A DNA stretch of 64,000 nt from Caprimulgus europaeus (GCA_907165065.1 OU015525.1:43320037-43384036), one strand, 5' to 3'. Shown: positions 1 to 12,710, numbered from the stretch's first letter. Translations and numbers: made by a program. The notes: generated by a model from the sequence alone, not told the origin.

Positions 1-819
1 TTCTTTAACACTGAGAGTAACTCCAGCAGATCTGCTTCTGCCTCTATTCTGACTCCTGTCTACATGCATCACAGTAAAGGCAGAAGTTCAAAGAGGAATT
101 GGTATGAACTCATATGCTTTTGATGCTGAATTAGTGCTAGTGAAGAAGTGAAGCAAATCCATGTCATGCATCACAGCTTTGTTCCTCCCTGCTGTTGTCT
201 CACAAACTAGACTGCTTTACATAAGATAGATCAATGAGTGCTAAGTTTAGTATGTATATTCACTAATTCAAGCAGTTGTTGGGTCAGTCAGACCAAGGAC
301 CTGGAAGAACATGTCATGTCTCTTTTCTCATACCATAAAGTTGATAGAAATCCCATGGGAAACAGGATATAAGAGGAGGTTGCAGAGGAGGAGCAGTATG
401 TACACAGGGCCCCTTCTGCAGTCCAAGTGGGACTGGAGGGTGCTCCCCTATTCCACAGTACAAATGGGTTCTGAACATCTCTCATCATGGCAACAGTCAC
501 AGTAAGATCCGAGACTATGTCTGTACTGCAGCCACAAATGAGATGTACTATTTTCAAGGTATTCTAGTTTATTAGAAATGTCAAACAACTGTGAAGTTGC
601 AGTCACTGATCTATTCTCAGCTGTTAATTTCACAGGTACTGTTACACAAGATAACTAAATTGAAGCTAATCTTTGTTTGATTCAACATGGTGCAGAGTTG
701 TGATTTCCAGCATAGATATGCATTAAGAAAATATTTCCCTTCTATGCTAATATTTCATGTAATGCATAGTATCTAATAATATTTTCCAGTAGAGAAAATT
801 AAGGAGATGAATATTCTTG
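1..819. other. No recognised gene; unannotated flank
   Basis: No recognisable exon, RNA gene or repeat. The part at about 340-500 is richer in G and purines than its surroundings and gives overlapping open frames of 60-90 codons on both strands. None shows a domain or motif I recognise, and frames open on both strands point to composition rather than coding. Confidence 0.5.
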
Positions 820-1520
820 ACTGCTCCTCATAAGGCTTTTTCTCCAGCCCCTTCACCAGCTTTGTTGTCCTTCTCTGGACATGCTTCAGCACCTCAATGT
901 CCCTCTTGTAATGAGGGGCCCAAAAGTGGACACAGTATTCAAGATGCAGCCTCACCAAGGCTGAGTACAGGGGAAGGACGACTTCCTTGGTCCTGCTGGC
1001 CACACTTTGTGGTGCAGGATGCCACTTGCCTTCTTGGCCACCTGTGCACACTGCTGGCTCATATTCAGCTGGCTGTCAACCAACACTCCAAGGTCCTTTT
1101 CTGACAGGCAGCCCTTCCGCCACTCTTCTCCAAGTTTGTAGCACTGCATGGAGTTGTTGTGACCCAAGTGCAGGACCTGGCGCTTGGCCTTGTTGAACCT
1201 CATACAGTTGCTTGCGGCCTATTGGTCCAACCTGTCCAGGTCCCTCTGGAGAACCTTCTTACCCTGAAGCAAATCAACACTTCCACCCAGCTTAGTGTCA
1301 TCTGTGAATTTACTGAGGGTGCACTCAATCCCTTCATCCACATCATTGATAAAGGTGTTAAACAGGATTGGTCCCAACACTGAGCCCTGGGGAATGCCAC
1401 TTCTGATTGGCCTCCAGCTGGATTTAACTCCATTTACCACCACTCTTTGGGCCTGGCTATCCAGCCAGTTTTTAGCTCAACAGACTATGCCTGTCCAGGC
1501 CACTGGCAGCCAGTTTCGCT
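820..1520 (-). mobile_element. CR1 LINE fragment, ORF2 reverse-transcriptase to C-terminal part
   Basis: Internal piece of a CR1 retrotransposon, reading on the minus strand. The minus translation gives the RT segment with [13 protein letters not shown] and the catalytic-site region FTDDTKL (about 1300-1440), then RDLDRLDQ. After frame changes come RFNKAKRQVLHLGHNN and [20 protein letters not shown], the conserved C-terminal region after the RT. The usual CR1 motif is FADD; here alanine is threonine. Both ends are missing: no 3' UTR or octamer tail is visible on the low-coordinate side, and the 5' part of the RT and the endonuclease are absent. At least two frame changes make it non-functional. 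Identity as CR1 is secure; the exact ends are good to about 20 bases. Confidence 0.93.
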
Positions 1521-4514
1521 CAAAACCATAATGAACAGATTCTAAAGGTATGTTTCCCAGATCACATGCTCTGTGTTTTTTCATATTTGTCCAGGACTGA
1601 CAATAACAGTCTGAAATTTTGACCTGAGAGAAAACTAATTTTTCTATCAGTCCAGAAGAGGATGTGTTGGAAATTTTTAGAGGTACTTCACTCAACCCCA
1701 GCTCCTGTGGACTTCCTTTGGTATGAATGTTTGTATGAATATTTATAATGAAATTATAGATTATTTTATATACTTCTAACAAGATCAACCACATAAATGT
1801 GAACATAGACAGAGATTAACATATTTATATAGGAAGAATAATCTAAATCTCAGTCAATATAAAATCCTACAGAAAGCTGCTTTTGGGGAGTATGACCATA
1901 AGTAAAGAGAAAGTGTTGTAGCATGGTTGATATGTTCTTCCATACAAAGGGCTTAGCTTTTAAACTGCAAGACTGCACTGTCTACATAATATAGGGACCC
2001 CTTTTATAGACCTGTATTAGCTAACAGAAATCTCTTCTGTAAACCAAGAGACTATAAATTAAAGCAGAACTCACATAGTTGTGTATATTCTGTAGTGTTG
2101 ATGAATTTTGTCTCTGATCAATCAAGATTAATACAGCAGAAATTGCAAACAATCATCTTCACCACAGTGAATCCATCTTAATATTCCTGGCTTTGGTCAG
2201 TTTAGAATTATTCATTCTGATAGTAATTTGTGAGTTTTTATCTAAATCTGTTACAAATCTGAACTTTTCTTTAGGTAAATAATATGGTGAGTCTTAGACA
2301 ATGATCAAGTACTTGCTTTCTTATATGTAAATGCATCATCTACCTTCCAATCACAACCATGGCAAGCCAAAGAGCTGAGACACTTCTGCACATTGTGCCT
2401 GTAGCAAAAAATATCTACTTCTCTTTTTTATAATGGCTTATGTTGTAGTCTTAATGAATAAATATATTGCATATTCCTGATGATCAAAATGCTTTCTGTA
2501 ATACTTTACTTATTTGTTAGGCTTATACATCCTTATGCATGTGTGAAGCATGATAAACAGCATGTAGATTTATAGAATTTCTGAACAGCAAGAGTTTGTG
2601 TCAGATGCCAGCTACTGAGCAGGTTTCTGTTTTATTATCATTGTAAAGGATAGCTATTAGACATTTTAATAATCTATGACTCAAGCTGTCTAGAAATAAC
2701 AATGACATCACACATGCTGGTTTGGTGATCTCTCATTGCATCAAATTTATTTTCTTACCATGGTTTTACCAGAGGTATACCTACAATTTTTTTCAATTAG
2801 TTTAGCCATACTATTTTCTATTGTTTTATTTCTTCAGTGCCTCACACTCTATTTGATGATGTCAGCAGGCTGCTTCCAAAGATTAGTCCAGGAGAGATCA
2901 AGAAACTAATGATAAAAATAGTATCATATCCTTATACAGAAAGAGGATCTGATGAAGCTTCAGGAAAGCTTAAAAGATAAACTTGAAAAGGCTGTAAGTT
3001 AAATCTTTTGCATTAAGGTGGATTAATTGTTCCTTATTTATCATCCTTCCAATGATCTGATATCCTTTTGTCTGCTTCAGATAAAAGAATAACCTGGCAA
3101 ATAGCTGATGAGAATGTAAAGCTCATTGTTACCTTTTGCAAGCTGAGTAGCTTGTATATTTTGTGTATATTTTTCTTCCATTTTTTTCAGCATAGACAAA
3201 GTGAATGATCATAAATGCATACTTAAATGGGAATATGGGTGTACCTAACCACATGTTTCTGTGCTTCTTGACTATTGGACATTAAAGGAGCTATGCTAAA
3301 ACTTACACTATTATTACACTACTTAAATATAAAATGAGTATTTGCATCTAGACTTGTAAAAGAATATCTCTTTTCCACAAGCTCACAAAATAAGAAATTT
3401 CTTTGTAACACATCAGAGCATTTTCAAACTCTTGCACTGAAGATCAGAAAACATGGTTGAGGAATGGATTTAATGTGCTAAGACCCATCGTGTGGAATGT
3501 TTTCTATTCAAATGACTTTGCTGTCATGGCTGTGTTTGTGTAATCACATCTCTAAATCTATTCTGAGATAACTGAGCTGATGAAGACATAAGAGATTTAT
3601 TATGGACATCAATGATAATATTGGCAGTTATTATGCAGTAAAATACAGTGACATCTGGGTATCTGAATTTGTGTTAAACTAGTAATATATTTAAACCATA
3701 TATACAACATATATATTTACTACACATAATTAAATCTTATTGTACATTTTGTCATTACATTATTATTATAAGTACACATATATGTGCAGTTTATACACCT
3801 TTATACATGACTGTAATGTTAGCAAACTTCCCCAGATTTTAGTTTCTTCATAGCATTACTGATGAAGTGAGTTCACACAGAATTCAGGGGCAGGTACCTT
3901 ATTGCCCTGTGTAATAGTGAGTTTGTTGTGCATCTGAAAGAAAGAAAAAACAGAGCCTTGCAAAAGTGAAAGAAATGTCTTTATTCTCCCTACACAAAAT
4001 GTGCTCAATGTCCTCCCAGTACGATGTAATATTTTGCAGTGGAAAAAAACCAAAAACAAAATACAGAGTTTTTAGGTGGACTGTAACACTAAACAAATTA
4101 GATTTGCGTATGATTGAGTGCATTGATTTTCTTCCTTTTTTTGTCTGTCTTCAGATTCTTTTTTACTTTCTTTACACTTATTTGAATTTTCATAGGCTAT
4201 ATATCATTTTCACTTGCATTGTCTCCAACTAATTTAAATGAAAGGAAATGTTGTTTTTGTCAGTGCAAAATGATTTTGCAGTTTTAGGCACAGCATGAAT
4301 TTCAGTTCTCTTTTGCCTGTATTATTTTTTTCTTTTAAAATGTATATTGTTAGTATATTATTAGTTTCTTTTAAAAACACATGTGATAGTGTGCAGTCAG
4401 AGCACAGAAATAAAAGGGAGAAGATGTTATTTGGAAAGTGCCTTTATTTGTAATCATTAGGAAGAAGACATTTCCTATTGCAATGTGTATTTCCAGATGA
4501 TTTCCCTTGTGTCA
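1521..4514. other. AT-rich DNA without recognised features
   Basis: About 3 kb with no gene, RNA or repeat I can name. Open frames are short and lack motifs. Stretches such as 3690-3790 are strongly AT-rich (tata and atata runs). It could hold very old degraded repeats or conserved noncoding DNA, which cannot be judged from one sequence. Confidence 0.5.
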
Positions 4515-4910
4515 TAAAGCTAGGGATGGAAAAAGAGGTTTTAGTGTCATCTGGTCCATCTCCCTGCCATTGCAATTATTCCCTCTTGTAAAATTGGATT
4601 GGCTCTCCTAATGCAAGTTGGCCAGAGTAATAGAAATCTCATTACTTCTCATTGAGAGACAATTCCCAAAGTTTAATAAACTTCTCTGTTGAAAAGTATT
4701 GACTTGATTCTGAATTTTCAGTTTTATGCTTTTATCCAATTTACTCCCTGATGTGTTCAACTTCTAGAAACTTGAACTTCCTTCTTCCTTGATATTCCTG
4801 AGTAGATATTTTCAGACTGCTCCAATGAGTTCCCACATGAACAGCTTACCATGCACCTTTGATTATTTCAGTTTTCCTCATCAGTCAATCTTCACAATCT
4901 ATTAATTCAA
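4515..4910 (-). mobile_element. Ancient, highly diverged CR1-like 3' end
   Basis: Starts with a block resembling the CR1/L3-type 3' end in reverse orientation (TAGGGATGGAAAAAGAGG, then CATCTGGTCCATCTCCCTGCC). Next come a block matching the usual region near the invariant CTCTGTTGAAAAGTA, and further out GATATTCC...TTTTCAGACTGCTCCAATGAG, which fits the segment before the ORF2 stop in old CR1 families. Divergence is far higher than in the other copies in this window, so it is probably a much older insertion. It carries no readable frame. The call rests on remembered consensus patterns. Confidence 0.6.
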
Positions 4911-6459
4911 TGTATTTCTTGGATACATCAATAAATTTTTGAGAAATTAGTCACATTTAATTATGTCTCTAACTGTAATAAGGCAAAAGTATAATTTTCC
5001 TATTATATAAGGATGACTAAGATGACCCAAACACACAGCAATGAATAGTCATACATGGATAGATGTTTCTGCATTTCTAGCTGCAAAAAGAGTCAACCAT
5101 CTTCATTCTCATGTAACTTAGTATTTAAAACTCACTTGCACTGGTAATTTCAATTTTCTTCTGCTACATTTTTCATTGGATGGGTTGGAGGGAATATTAA
5201 TTTCCTATTTGTTTTGGTCCACAAATTTCTGACCGTATTTTATCTTCTGTTTCAAATCCCTGTTTCCCTTTGTGCTATTTCTCTGTCCTTGTGGCAACAT
5301 TTCCCAATTTAACTGTCAGTTTCATTAATGTGTTTTCTATTTCCCCTTGCAGAATGTAAATGAAGATGTCAAAACTAAATTTAACATAAATACTGGAAAT
5401 ATATCCCATTTCAACTTTTCATAACTGAGTGCATTACCATTTATCATTAGTCCTTGTCAAGAGACCTTCAAGTCACTTCTCAGTTACTAAAGCTGATTTA
5501 AGATAATTCTGATATATGTAAAAAAAGGATGAGATATACTCATATGTGACATTATTGATATTGTGAGCACACAACTCATTATTAATAAAACAGAATGCAT
5601 TTCATGTACTTACTGTGCAGGTCACCTACTGCTAAAGGAATCTAGGATACTCAGGATCTCCCTGACCTTTCTTTCCCTCAGACCATAATAATAAAAAATC
5701 TTTCATTGCAGAAATTTCTTATAGTCTGTGAAAGTATCTTGTGGTTTGTCACAAACATAAGTTTATGAAGTAGATATTCTGCTTGAGATATTCTCTCAAG
5801 CTGATTATTCCATATTACATGTAACATGAGAGAATACAAGTCAGCATTTCAGGTATTGCTCCTTATTCCTTTGGGTTAGCTATGTTAATTTGTTTATATT
5901 CAGTGACATACTGATATGCTAATATTGTCATTGAATTTATGGAAATCATGTAATTACATGTGGAAAAAAAGTCAAGTAAGGTAAGTACGCAAAAGTATTG
6001 CTCTAGGTAAGTAAGGTAAATAAATTTTGAATTCATCTCTACATGTCACTTACTTGTAAAAAATAATAATTCAGGCAGCTTTGTAGATGTTTAAGTGAAT
6101 GTACTGTTTCTGATAGTTCATAGGACTGATAGCTTGAAGATCTTCATACAAATAGCTTCACTTCCATAGACAAAGAAATTTAACTAGATATTCTTCTGTA
6201 TTCATGGCTTATATAAATATAAAATAAATTGCAATGGATTTCTTAAATGAAATTAATGCCCCAGAGGCAATTATATCTTTGCAGGTAGTATAAAAGCCAC
6301 TCATTTCATATATGCAATCTGTTTCCAAACAGCTCACGAGACACGTAATGTAGTGTGTATTACTCAGTGATCTTGAGCTGAATTGTCAAGTATAGTGCAA
6401 AGGTTTGAAGAAGTCTATTTTCAAAACCAATAATCTTCTTGAGAAAAGCAAATTTAAAG
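4911..6459. other. AT-rich DNA without recognised features
   Basis: No gene or named repeat seen. A short imperfect duplication of GTAAGGTAA-like units occurs at about 5975-6020; it is too short to classify. Confidence 0.5.
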
Positions 6460-6876
6460 CTTAATTGACAACGCATGCCACTTCACCTGCTTGAAAGATT
6501 TTCTGACCTGAAATACTTGATGCTGAGTCAGCATCTCTGAGAAAAGTTGGTGTAAGGGGCCACAAGAGTGGTCTGCTTTGCAAGGGAAGGCAGCAGGACA
6601 GTGAAGTAGGCAGAGGAAGTGTCCTTTTAGGAGAGAGGGACAATCCTAGAGAATCTGAACAAGAATTGCAGGTCAAGCCCTGTGACAGCCATCAGGATCA
6701 CCCCCAGCCCACAGGGCTACTGCCAGCTCGCTCTCAGACAGCAACACTCTCACCCAGTCCCAGGTCCCATGTCTGCACCACCTCAGAGCTGGCCTCTGGC
6801 AAAGGCAGCCAGGTCCATGGGGCAACAGGGACACCAGGTCCTTTTAGTGACATGAGAGAAATGATAGTTGGATAAG
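6460..6876. other. Locally GC-richer block with open frames on both strands
   Basis: A roughly 400-bp block clearly richer in G and C than the flanks. It is open for about 70 codons on each strand (6461-6676 minus, 6666-6875 plus). The predicted peptides are rich in Ser, Pro and Leu and match no domain I know. No clear splice-site pair frames a conserved exon. It includes an exact Maf recognition palindrome, listed separately. It may be a regulatory element, an unrecognised old repeat or a small exon; I cannot decide. Confidence 0.35.
6521..6533. promoter_or_regulatory. Exact T-MARE palindrome (Maf recognition element)
   Basis: The 13 bases TGCTGAGTCAGCA are a perfect palindrome around a central AP-1/TRE core. 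They equal the consensus bound by Maf homodimers and by small-Maf heterodimers with NF-E2, Nrf and Bach proteins. The identity of the motif is seen directly; whether it is bound is unknown. It sits inside the GC-richer block 6460-6876. Confidence 0.5.
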
Positions 6877-6889
6877 AAATAAATTGCAT

Positions 6890-6949
6890 GTTGGTTTGGT
6901 TTTAGGTTTTGGGTTGGTTTGGGTGGTTTGTTTTTTGGTTTTTTTTTTT
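6890..6949 (+). repeat. G/T-rich low-complexity tract
   Basis: About 60 bases made almost only of T and G (TTGGTTTGG, GGGTTGG, TTTTTTGG units) ending in a T run. No strict repeat unit. Confidence 0.8.
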
Positions 6950-6989
6950 ACAGAAACTACTGTGCTTTCTGTATATTGTTCATGTGTTA

Positions 6990-7860
6990 TTCTCCACATA
7001 TTAGAAGTCTCTTATAACTAAAAATAAGGCCTGATATGGCATCAGTACCATGACAGATTACAGAGATCACCTTCTTCCTAATACATAATTTTAATGGAAA
7101 CCAAGCTAGCAGGTAGTGCTTTGATATGCCAAGGCCTGGGTAACAGGCCCAAGCTAATTGTTGAGCTCTAGACAGACCCTGTAAAGACTATATTTGCTAT
7201 AACATTTATAGTGCAACAGCAATCAGAAACTTTTTAGCTGCCATCAGCAAAAGTAATAACGTGTAATCAGCAAATGCCCTTGGTTAGGACCGAAATAGAT
7301 GGTGAGACCGGACAGATATCAGGTAAGAAATATGTGGCTAAAACCACAAGGACAGAAATACTCTCTTGGAGTCCTCCCTAAGGACTGGCCAGACTTTGGC
7401 CAGAATCCAGCCTGGAGGATGATGTGCCAGATATTTCTGGACAAAGAAAAATGCAAGTCATCCTGACTTGCTGAGTTTTATAACTAAGCACTATAGAGCT
7501 GGCCCCTGTGCAGCGCCTCGTTGGTGGCCTCATCTACAGGTGGGCGCACTAAGCGGGACTTCCCAATTGCTGGGAGAGGTTCCTCAAACCTTCGCTGCTC
7601 TGGGTCACCCCAGTGACTGTGGGTCTGGATGATGGTAAATAGGGCAATTGGTGATGTATCTTTCTTAAACACTATTGCTAATTTTATGTAGTAATGATTA
7701 GATGCATTGCCTAACTTTGTGTTGTTGCTTAACAATATACTTAGCTTATTCTGATTGTTTACTGTATAAATTCTTTTTTGTATTACATCCAGATAATCAG
7801 TAAAATAAGCTTACTCTTTCGGTTGGTGCTGGTGTCCTTTCTGTCAAACCCTGTATATTG
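6990..7860 (+). mobile_element. Possible LTR-like element (family not identified)
   Basis: A block of mixed composition embedded in AT-rich DNA. It has GC-rich patches with several CpG sites (7290-7320, 7490-7640), followed by a T-rich part with a TATA-like TGTATAAATTC at about 7762 and an AGTAAAATAAGC stretch near 7800. Next comes CTCTTTCGGTTGGTGCTGG, which has the look of an LTR R-U5 end. This order (GC-richer U3 body, TATA-like box, AATAA-like signal, short terminal part) suggests an endogenous retrovirus LTR in plus orientation. I see no convincing terminal TG...CA pair or target-site duplication and cannot name the family. An unrelated unique segment remains possible. Confidence 0.35.
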
Positions 7861-10275
7861 GCAAAACATTGGGCAAAACACGTTTGAATGACAGTCCAGA
7901 AGAATCAAGTCTTCTGTGTATTCACTGAAGAGGGACAATATGACAGAACCTGTGTAAACAGAAGAGCTCAACATATCAACCCCAAAATTAATAGACTGTC
8001 TTTTGGGCTCAGACTAATCTATGTAATCAGTATACTGTGCCAATTCATCACACCATTGCTCTGCTGGGAGTGCAAATAGAAGTTATTGTTCATGTAGTGA
8101 CTGGGGAACTTTTTAATATCTTGCAGTAAAGTACTTATCAGGTAGCAGTTCACTGTATGAAGATAAAGATGTGGAAAAATATCCTATGAATGTTAACCAA
8201 GTCTAAAGACCAGGGATTACAGTTTCCTGATAAACAGTTTCCAGGGAAAAAGAATTGAGCAGCACAAGTTGTGCTTAATTTTTCTTGTTTCCCACTGGGT
8301 TATTTTCCTCTGAAGCTGGACAGTTGAAAGTTAAAGTTGCCTATTCTCTTCTACCTGACTTCTTGAAACCTTGAAACAGAAAACTAAGTCTAGGCTGGGA
8401 GCAACTGAGTATTTTCAGGGAATAAAAGTTTCTTGATCAGGACAGTCAGAGGTTGAGACTCAGATGTGAGAAGCATCCTGGTGACTTGCAAGGAAAGGCA
8501 GAGAACCAGGAAAGAAGCCTGTTGGAAAAAAGTGTATAAATATATGTACACATACATAGGTTGAGGTGACTGATGCAAGTTTACTGTTACCTAAAAACCT
8601 GCACAAATGTTGTCAGACTGAAAACAAGACTGGAGGAAAAGCAAGGTTGTCTCTTCAGAGACACAGTGGTCTAGAGGTGAAACTCTCCTTTTACTTCCCT
8701 TCTGTCTCACCATGAATTTTCTCAGATCTAGTAGCTGTTCACATGAACTCACGGGTACAACCTAAAGGTCCTTTTCATCAACTTTTTTAGGTAGCCACTC
8801 TAAGAATAAAAGAACTCAAGGATCTGTTCCTGTCACACCAGAGATACATGCCAGTGAAGTCAGTGGGAAGGAGGCTGTTTCCTAATCACTAGTGGTGCTA
8901 AATTACCACCATATAGTCCAGGGACCACAGCTTTTTTCTGGCCATTTTTTTCTGGGGCAGGGGAATCTCCCTAGGATTCCCAGTGCAGGAAGAATCTCAG
9001 CCTAGCTATAGATTTTCTTCCTTTTTTAAATCTGCATTTAAAGACCACTTTAATACTGCTCAGAATTCTAAATTGCTAAGTATTTAAAAAATCATTATAT
9101 GCTATAAAATATATTAATTTTTAAGAAATAAAAATAAATGCAACATCTGTGTCTGTTTTCTAAGCAAGTCTATTTGGCATTATTTTGAGGAAATATACTT
9201 TAGTCCTGCAGAACAGCTAACTTTACAGATTTCCCTAATGATTGCAGTTGTCCCTTCAGTCTCTTGACATTCTGTTCACATTCTGCTTCAAGTGAAACAG
9301 AGGTTAGATTTAGATATTTGTGTTTCTGGAGACATGAGATATTTTGTGTCACTGTGTTCTAATTCAGGACAGACTTGTTCTTCAGAGGTGCTAAGCACTC
9401 ACATTAGGATACTAGATACTAATATATATTCAGATATTAATACATAGGAGCAGACAGTCACATACTCAATGATTTTCCTACTTTTCTGAGTACCCTACTT
9501 AAGGGATCCTTTTCTCTCTGCTTTTTTCTTTTTGGTATTTCTATGAAAATAGCAGGAATTCTACAGAACTTACTCTCTTATCTCATGTTGATATGCTAAT
9601 GTTGCCTCGGATCTACTTGTCATCACTAGTGTATCCATTCTTTTTTATATACACATTTATAACTCAAAATTTTATAAACATATAATCATATTTAATTATA
9701 AATATCATACTATCTTACTTGTTAGGAAATTTGGGATTAAGTTTTCTGTAATCTTTTTGTTGCATAGCAGATGCAATGATCTCTTATAGACAAGGCAGAG
9801 AAGCCAGAAAACATTTGGAAAAAATATAGCAGATGAAAACCTGAAGATTGCTGTACCATGCATGATGGTCAATTAAAAATTAAAAGTCTCTTAAAAATGA
9901 AACCTTCACACCTTTCAGTATAATGTTTGTTTCTTGTGCTCCACCTTGGCAAAGCACATTACTTAGGCAATCCAGGCTTCTCAGGCTTCTGCATTACCCT
10001 TACATTCTTTCCTGAACTTCTAAACTTTAATTTCATCTGCTCTTCTCATGACCCCTGAAACTGATTTTTCAGTGAAGTCATCCCATCTATTTCTTGATAG
10101 GACTGGGATTCTCTATCTGTTCTCATCATACATTGCCTGTAGTTGAACTGTGAGTTTTGCAGTACTGGTGCTGCAGTGTTCAGTTACCCTTTCCCATTTC
10201 TCTCTGCAGGGAGCACACGAGGCAATCTATTCAATCTCTATAGCTTTCATATCCTTTCATATGCAAAGCTTTGTG

Positions 10276-10320
10276 TATGTGTATCTGCAAAGCTTTCATA
10301 TAGCTTTGCAGATACACATA
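10276..10320. repeat. Perfect 19-bp inverted repeat with 7-base loop
   Basis: Left arm 10276-10294 (TATGTGTATCTGCAAAGCT) and right arm 10302-10320 are exact reverse complements, separated by TTCATAT. Pairing stops at the next base on the outside. The flank repeats parts of the same words: GCAAAGCTTTGTGTATG lies immediately upstream and CTTTCATAT occurs nearby in direct orientation. No terminal structures of a transposon are visible around it. Confidence 0.95.
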
Positions 10321-10942
10321 ATAACATCCTCAGGTGCACAGATGCAATTCTGTGCTGTTCATGGAATTATTCCATAAAACTGTTTCCCTGAGGTATGCTT
10401 TTTAACACTTGAATGTTGTGAAGTATCATTGCATTAGGTGGCTGTCCAACATATGGTAACTGCAGTCAGCTCTGCATGTAATGTTCTCATTTCTAGGGAG
10501 CTAATAAAGTTAATTATTCAAAATCACCAAGTGTACCATTAGCATTGTAGATAGTCTGATTTTTTCAATCACTTATTTCACTCAACATCCCACATATGCA
10601 CTTTTAAGACCTCTGCTTCATAGTGTTATACATCTGCTCCTTGGTTTCCTCTAAGAAAATCTTGATATAAACAGTACATGCTAAAGCACTCTTTAAACAA
10701 TCTAAATGTACATTTCATAAGAGGAAATACACCTTTTCTTGTATAGTAGCACAATAATAACTTTCAGACTTTTCACATATGCATTTATGTGAAATTCATG
10801 TTTTCTATTACGGTTTTGGATTTTGTCAGTTTTCGGTTTTTTGTTCCCCCTTCCCATCCTCCCTACTGTTTGTTGTTTCCCATTTAAAATAAAGGGTTTA
10901 TATGGTATTTAAATGGTGTAGAGATACCCAAATCTTAGAAAT

Positions 10943-10956
10943 AAAAAAAAAAAAAA
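10943..10956 (+). repeat. A14 homopolymer
   Basis: Uninterrupted A run following AGAAAT. No retrocopy is recognised upstream. Confidence 0.9.
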
Positions 10957-12710
10957 GGAGGAATGTTTATAATTCAGTGCACTGCTTGATCATTATACGA
11001 AATTTAATACACAAAAAAGTACATAAATTTATAACAGTAGTTCTTTGTGACAGGCAACATCTCCTTCATTGCATATGCCTGTGCATAAGGCTGCTGGTAC
11101 TGAGGGAAAAAAACAGCAGGTTTGAGCAGGGCAGGTGGAACTCTTGCACTCCACACTGCTTCAGGAGATGGCAAACAGGAGAGATGAGAACAAAACAATG
11201 TGCTTTTTTCTACCAAAATGCACCGTTGCTGAGTTTTAATAACATCCAAGTGTTAAAAGGGTTAACAACTCAAGGATCAAACCACTTTGCCATATTGTGA
11301 CATTGTGTAGATCCTATAGCCCAAGGATATTTCCTATGTGTCAAGGAGAGTATAGCATAGTAGAAAGTGTTTTACACTTATTAAATAATTTATTTTTCAA
11401 ATATCATAGCTTTTAGGTATCTCTTATGTTTTATTGGCAAATACATATGAAAAGGAAATTTTGAAAATCCTACCCCACATCCTTAGCAGCTTCAGAAGTA
11501 AACATCTACAAAACACAAGTGTGGGAGAAATAAGTGTAAGTCAGAAATTGAATGAGACAGATCAAGGAACTTCACATCCCTTCTGGTTTGAGTAGCATGG
11601 ATTATGGCTTAAGGAAAAGACTTCATAAACAAAGCTGTTTAGGCTTTTTGCATTAACAATTTGGTTTACCCTGCAAGTAGGAGGGAAAAAGAAGAAAAAG
11701 TTTTGGGGTGGGTCAAATTTGAAAAATATAGATGTGAATTATGATCCCAGGCCATGCTGCAAACATAGAAATATAAGATCTAAGGTTATTGACCTCAATT
11801 TGTCTTTGTTTTAATTTAAAGCTATTAAAATTTAATATATTTTTTCAGGTCAAAACATTATAACAAATAATTGGGTTTTTGGACTACACTTAATTTTCAT
11901 ACCAACTGCTTTTGGTTAACCTGAATTGCTCTCCCTCATTTTGTGATTATTTGGAGGTTCGCATGAGTGCATTCTCCTTTCTGATAGACACAGCACAAGA
12001 ACTCTTGATTACTTTGTGGCATTTTGTGACAATCAGGACCAGGGAATACTCCGTTATCTTGCGTGTCCTTGGTTTTTGAACTTAGTTTGGAAGTCTCTGA
12101 ACTTCTATTTATCACTCCTTTGTCCTAGCCATCTTTGGTGACTGTTTTGTGAGTTAAAACTCCAATTCTGCTTTGTAATCTGGGATTTAGCTTCCCGCCT
12201 CCTAGCTGGAGTATGTTCTGTTCCTGCTCGACTGCAGGTCAGGGTGTTAGTGATCCTCTCTTTCTGTTTACCTGCTCTTCTCAGGGTACAGATAGTCAGT
12301 TAGTTATCTGTAGGAAAGCTTTTAAATCTGTGGCATACTTTAAAAAAAGCCACAAAAAACACAAAAACAAAACATAAAGAAAGCAAACTCCAAAAATAAC
12401 TTCTAAAATGGAAACAATATGCAAGAACATGTCTGCAACAAGTGTTTAAAATATACACAAGGATATATTTTTGTCTTCCTGACAGACCACTGACCCTCAA
12501 AAAATGTGAGTAATTTCAATTCAAAAACTGTCAGAGACTTAAAAAAAATGCCCTTCTCTCTTTATGACTGAGACATAGATTCAAGCAGAAAAACACCACC
12601 AGCCTGATTGGTCTTACCAGGCTCAGCTTTAAGCAAGCATTAGAGCCATAGAGGTTGTAAACATCTTTGTGAAACAGCAGAATACAGACACCAGTCTTGC
12701 TTGGGGTCCT

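Larger units (their letters stand above)
7861..12710. other. Mostly unannotated AT-rich DNA
   Basis: No gene, RNA gene or mobile element recognised over nearly 5 kb, apart from the hairpin at 10276-10320 and the A run at 10943-10956. The longest frame, 132 codons at 10902-11300 plus, starts just before that A run and shows no domain; it is overlapped by an 81-codon frame on the other strand. Both look like chance openings. Confidence 0.5.

Noticed and set aside
6461-6875. Small host exon or gene in the GC-richer block
   Set aside because: Open frames exist on both strands but have no recognised domain, no clear splice-site framing and simple Ser/Pro-rich composition; kept only as an unclassified block.
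10902-11300. 132-codon plus-strand open frame
   Set aside because: No recognisable domain, begins just before an A14 run, and overlaps an open frame on the opposite strand; chance opening is the simplest reading.
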